Assembly (NCBI RefSeq): GCF_000764305.2
Contig: NW_025938177.1
Location: 1-64,000, forward strand
Origin: Hyalella azteca
Lineage: Eukaryota; Arthropoda; Malacostraca; Amphipoda; Hyalellidae
Length of the DNA: 64,000 bases
Reading direction: 5' to 3'
The position numbers were made by a program, and so were the translations under genes. The notes beneath the pieces were generated by a model. The model searched no databases, was not told where the DNA came from, and worked only from the letters and a program-made list of their open reading frames with translations. Shown here piece by piece: positions 63,201-64,000 of the stretch; position 1 is the stretch's first letter; the number at the start of each line of letters is the position of its first letter.

Positions 63201-63905
63201 GCGTGAAAATATTTTTTTTATTGATAATTTTTGATCTTATCTTACGATATGAAGTAGTTACTGTTGATCATTATTAAATGTAGATTCGTACAATTCTTAC
63301 ACAGTAATACAGTTATGGTATTATTCAACCTTAATTCAGCACGAGAGTATTTGGAATTTCACTGGGGATTTAAATTAACAAAGTTTCAATTGTGAAAGTG
63401 TTCTCCCGTTATTCATTATACAGGCCAATGTTATTATTTAACCTTAATTCAGTACGAGAGTATTTGATTTCAATGGTGGGGATTTAGATTAAAATTGTTA
63501 CAAGTATACGAAACTGATCGTTCGTTATTCATTGCCAGGCCAGGTTACCAAGCAGACGCTGCCAAGACTACCGCCTGTTTTCTGGCATCGTCGTCGTTGA
63601 GCTCATCTACGGACGTCAGAGTCCGACGTAACATCAACGAAGCACCTCTTACATCACCTGTTTCCGGAGGAACCCTCCACACACTTGTATCTATGACCAA
63701 TATTGACGGTGCAGCGAATAAAGAACGTATTAAAAGTGAGCCTTCACTCCAAGCTGATCGTCCAAAAATAAATGATGTTCATTTTGAAGCGAAGGTTCAC
63801 GATGACTCGATAGAAAAAATGACATCGAGGCAGACAACATTATTCAGTTTATCGCGCTCCCTTCTTGTGCCTGGTTTGCTGCCTTTCACTCCATACGTCA
63901 TTCAG
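51099..63905 (+). CDS. InR: Insulin-receptor-like tyrosine kinase, extracellular part (3' end beyond window)
   Basis: Fifteen exons (51099-51288, 52801-52910, 53157-53339, 53793-53936, 54298-54388, 55636-55874, 56144-56303, 57414-57513, 57960-58121, 59320-59395, 60086-60215, 61243-61399, 61599-61777, 62056-62710, 63539-63905) join in consistent phase to 2943 nt, 981 codons, ending in phase 0 at a GTAAGT donor. Order: signal peptide; L1 (ICPGM, ... QCDIIHGNL); cysteine-rich region; L2 (RGCTHVDGFL, LYRNPRLC); FnIII-1; FnIII-2 with a long acidic insert; an alpha-CT-like YNYLYRPG; furin site RVRR (886-889); start of the beta chain. The protein binds insulin-like peptides at the cell surface and signals by its kinase. 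It could equally be a relaxin/androgenic-hormone-type receptor paralogue; the kinase sequence is needed to decide. Many introns carry tandem repeats touching the exons. Confidence 0.93.
51500..52190. mobile_element. Tc1/mariner-type remnant in InR intron 1
   Basis: Left end ACAGTCGTGGCCAAAACTTT and right end AAAATTTTGGCAACGACT are inverted, preceded by TA at the left, and match the general look of Tc1 ends. The interior has TGGAGTTCAAATCTGGAGAA, a phrase familiar from Tc1 noncoding or transposase regions, but no open transposase. About 690 bp, decayed. Confidence 0.65.
52801..52910 (+). CDS. InR: InR-like exon 2 (L1 start)
   Basis: Acceptor TTGTTCAG. Encodes CPGMIVKDEERIMDVLKTLA then QCDIIHGNLVIAFFGY, aligning with the first L1 strand and its disulphide-bonded cysteine pair. 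Donor GTGAGT after 52910, phase 0. Confidence 0.92.
53157..53339 (+). CDS. InR: InR-like exon 3 (L1)
   Basis: Acceptor GTCTACAG. 183 nt, phase 0 at both ends. Encodes FSLPRLREVTGFVFIYSV, LSTLLPSLAFIRGRQLL and DHSLVIAYTGLQ, the leucine-rich-like rungs of L1. Confidence 0.95.
53585..53745. repeat. 32-bp tandem repeat before InR exon 4, about five copies
   Basis: Unit AATAAATGGCTGTCACGAAT plus CAATAATCAATC. Ends about 45 bp before the exon. Confidence 0.9.
53793..53936 (+). CDS. InR: InR-like exon 4 (L1 end)
   Basis: Encodes SVDLWSLQSLGRGSVYVSGN then GNLSSMDGLDTASL and DWIQ. I placed the start after GGACTCGCAG because an earlier AG (53777) would put a stop in frame. The L1 cysteine expected near NELCYL is absent (NLSSM). 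144 nt, phase 0 at both ends. Confidence 0.88.
54298..54388 (+). CDS. InR: InR-like exon 5 (start of cysteine-rich region)
   Basis: Only 91 nt. Acceptor CGTCCCCTAG, chosen because a stop lies in frame just upstream. Encodes GGACSDACPRGPDGASHCWS then RRHCQI, compressed relative to vertebrate receptors. Phase 0 in, phase 1 out (donor GTGCGT). Confidence 0.85.
55421..55612. repeat. 36-bp tandem repeat before InR exon 6, about five copies
   Basis: Unit contains GTCGCAGTATCTCACCCCCA then GTCCCGCCCTCTCAGC. Each unit holds pyrimidine-rich tracts ending in CAG, and GCAGTATCTCAC resembles the true junction GCAG|TGTGTCAC at 55636, so the units look like decoy acceptors derived from it. Confidence 0.88.
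55636..55874 (+). CDS. InR: InR-like exon 6 (cysteine-rich)
   Basis: Acceptor CACCGTGCAG. Encodes VCHNCTSGCVTSQL, a low-complexity insert of about 25 residues (NNPSASRTSQTLQRPVPQ), then GACCPDQCAGGCRVDGG, CNACKKFLMGGHCVNVC and PFGYYE, as in furin-like repeats. Donor GTGGGT, phase 0. Confidence 0.95.
56144..56303 (+). CDS. InR: InR-like exon 7 (cysteine-rich)
   Basis: Acceptor TCTTACGCAG. Encodes YDNLFCVSNATCVEQLGL, NGTRLCAPDCPIGY and PSRCVNCSEYPG. Donor GTAGTT after 56303, phase 1. Downstream, without a stop in frame, lies a 0.93-kb minisatellite. Confidence 0.93.
56320..57255. repeat. 32-bp minisatellite in InR intron 7, about 29 copies
   Basis: Unit CTCACGCTATGTCCTCTGCC then TCGTGGTCACCC, highly homogeneous. 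Its phrase CCTCACGCT also occurs at the end of exon 7 (CATCCCTCACGCTGTGTCAA), 40 bp before the array, so the array may have started from the exon end. Because 32 is not a multiple of three and the unit lacks stops, all three plus frames are open for 280-plus codons. Confidence 0.95.
57414..57513 (+). CDS. InR: InR-like exon 8 (L2 start)
   Basis: Acceptor TTTCATGTACAG. Encodes LCEKRCPGRVLSSLAALQSF and RGCTHVDGFLML, the junction from the cysteine-rich region to L2. Donor GTATTG, phase 2. Confidence 0.94.
57724..57925. repeat. Two ~95-bp direct repeats with an inverted word
   Basis: ATGCCAAACCACATG...TTTCGAGTTTATTTC occurs twice (57738, 57841). ATTTCAT...ATGAAATAAACTCGA forms a hairpin near 57880-57912. 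Ends just before exon 9. Confidence 0.75.
57960..58121 (+). CDS. InR: InR-like exon 9 (L2)
   Basis: Acceptor TTGGTCCTAG. Encodes LSHTYNITVQLEAALSML, DFLAVFSTPALTSLKVF and RLEIIAGEKLYRGK, L2 rungs. Donor GTGAGT after 58121, phase 2. Confidence 0.95.
58239..58302 (+). pseudogene. Decayed duplicate of the 3' end of InR exon 9
   Basis: CCTTGAAGTCTTCCCGAGGC, AACAATAGCTGGA and GAAAAGCTCTATCGCGGCAA|GTGAG repeat the last ~55 nt of exon 9 with its donor, 180 bp downstream. Several substitutions and a small insertion break the original frame, but the donor is intact. No acceptor precedes it. Confidence 0.88.
59320..59395 (+). CDS. InR: InR-like exon 10 (L2)
   Basis: 76 nt. Acceptor TGGTTTATAG. Encodes YALLVYDNDALEDLWPAGRD then INISR. 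Donor GTAAGC, phase 0. Confidence 0.92.
59645..60080. repeat. Complex AACCAAACGTTTGCCCC array ending at the exon 11 acceptor
   Basis: Some 15 units combining CATCACTAGTTGAACCAAAC, GTTTGCCCC and CCTCTAAAGTCAT in varying order. The last unit runs into the exon 11 polypyrimidine tract (CCAAACGTTTAACCCTCCTC then TTCTCAG). AAACGTTT is palindromic. Confidence 0.9.
60086..60215 (+). CDS. InR: InR-like exon 11 (L2 end)
   Basis: Encodes GSVLLYRNPRLCPSSVYALT, a linker and LEDLNGYARI, matching the L2 C-terminal cap with its cysteine. Donor GTGAGT, phase 1, completing TGT (Cys) at the start of exon 12. Confidence 0.94.
60871..61034 (+). repeat. Element A, copy 8
   Basis: Full-length plus copy: TTTTTTAGCGCATTTTCTCA, core of GTCT and GTCC units, TCGACGAGAAAATGCGCTCT, ACTCACTGCAGTGAGT, TTATATTTTC end. 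In InR intron 11. Confidence 0.93.
61034..61240 (+). repeat. Tandem duplication upstream of InR exon 12, containing element A copy 9 (partial)
   Basis: TTCTCAATTCCACAACCTTC and CTCCACTAACCACCTCCCC occur at about 61041-61081 and again, with small changes, at 61193-61230 just before the exon 12 acceptor. Between them lies the 3' two-thirds of element A (61081-61187, from the tetranucleotide core to the palindrome). The duplication therefore included part of copy 8 and the polypyrimidine tract. Confidence 0.92.
61243..61399 (+). CDS. InR: InR-like exon 12 (FnIII-1)
   Basis: Acceptor CACACTCTCCAG. Encodes CSSSIVELQVTPLEGGEVNI, SWKFDPNSPVKGFFLHLR and ENSDCQVVMPAS, FnIII-1 with the cysteine (SDC) that corresponds to the vertebrate alpha-alpha dimer cysteine. 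Donor GTGAGT, phase 2. Confidence 0.92.
61479..61518 (+). repeat. Duplicate of the start of InR exon 13
   Basis: CACCAGGGCGTGGAGATCGC then TGTACCTGTCGCG repeats the exon 13 start (ACAG|GTCGTGGAGATCGC...), 115 bp upstream. It is followed by CGATCTCCACG, the complement of its own CGTGGAGATCG, giving a hairpin. Confidence 0.85.
61599..61777 (+). CDS. InR: InR-like exon 13 (FnIII-1 end)
   Basis: Acceptor GTATAACAG. Encodes SWRSLYLSRTAGVV, HYTVAAGLKPYARYAFYVQT and a tail ending CNQSLAA; the GLKPYxxYAFYV pattern is typical of insulin receptor FnIII-1. Donor GTATGC, phase 1. GC-rich. Confidence 0.94.
62056..62710 (+). CDS. InR: InR-like exon 14 (FnIII-2, insert, alpha-CT region)
   Basis: Acceptor AATGTGGCAG. 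Encodes APSAVTGIRLAGREASSLLV, VWQPPSLTNGRLDFYQLSYQ, one cysteine (EHFCDEP), then an acidic disordered insert of about 130 residues with the in-frame repeat IEQNMGTIEQNMGTIE, and finally SVAATVAEVYNYLYR, which I align with the hormone-binding alpha-CT helix. The CC-x-C interchain cysteine cluster of vertebrate inserts is not present. Donor GTAAGA, phase 2. Confidence 0.9.
62801..62846 (+). pseudogene. Duplicate of the 3' end of InR exon 14 with donor
   Basis: Encodes SVAATVAEVNNYLYR, one residue different from the end of exon 14, with the same CAG|GTAAGAAA donor and similar following intron (TTATTTGACGTTATT). It lies 134 bp downstream. No good acceptor directly precedes it (GATTCCTTAG ends at 62800 and is possible). 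Confidence 0.88.
63539..63905 (+). CDS. InR: InR-like exon 15 (furin site, beta-chain start)
   Basis: Acceptor TTCATTGCCAG. Encodes PGYQADAAKTTACFLAS, then RVRR at 63618-63629, an R-x-K/R-R furin site separating alpha and beta chains, a long polar stretch and SLLVPGLLPFTPYVIQ, the FnIII-2 strand after the insert. Donor GTAAGT after 63905, phase 0. The remaining beta chain (FnIII-3, TM, kinase) lies outside the window. Confidence 0.92.
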
Positions 63906-64000
63906 GTAAGTAAGTCGTCTGGAAGGATAATATTTTATTAATTCATTTTTATTATTCGAGTGCTTAACGCTTTGATTGTTAAGCTGTTTACTCGAGTGAT

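Overview
The window is animal nuclear DNA. It is AT-rich, has long introns with GT-AG junctions, and is full of retroelement and minisatellite sequence. Penelope-like (PLE) and non-LTR (LINE) retroelements together with an invertebrate-style insulin receptor gene suggest an arthropod, plausibly a crustacean, but nothing here fixes the species. All calls were made by eye. Exon joins were checked by reading-phase arithmetic, not by transcript data.

Layout. (1) 1-250: decayed PLE endonuclease fragment, minus strand. (2) 2526-5697, minus strand: monocarboxylate-transporter-like gene (SLC16, major facilitator superfamily) in five visible coding exons that join to 423 codons plus stop. (3) 5.9-23.6 kb: intergenic, with minisatellites, a long palindrome, a tRNA-derived SINE, LINE copies around a 464-base gap, and a PLE copy with inverted 64-bp ends. 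(4) 23616-33858, plus strand: GPATCH3-like G-patch gene with two alternative or duplicated first coding exons. (5) 33.9-51.1 kb: mostly featureless, with a hammerhead-ribozyme-like core, a TA-flanked MITE containing paired CRE sites, and two large minisatellites. (6) 51099-63905 and beyond, plus strand: insulin-receptor-like tyrosine kinase gene. Fifteen exons encode the signal peptide, L1, cysteine-rich, L2, FnIII-1, FnIII-2 with insert, the alpha-CT region and a furin site; the transmembrane and kinase parts lie beyond the window. The three genes are not an operon and show no shared pathway.

Most unusual pattern. Tandem duplications sit repeatedly on exon-intron junctions of all three genes. 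They copy a splice donor or acceptor with a piece of exon: 3 copies of the transporter's first exon start, 4 copies of a 53-bp GPATCH3 donor unit, 4 of a ~140-bp exon-end unit, 6 of a 72-bp donor unit, 7 of a 22-bp donor unit, and duplicated exon ends or starts in the insulin receptor. A short high-copy repeat (called element A here; nine copies) and LINE insertions are nested in these duplications, which gives a relative chronology.
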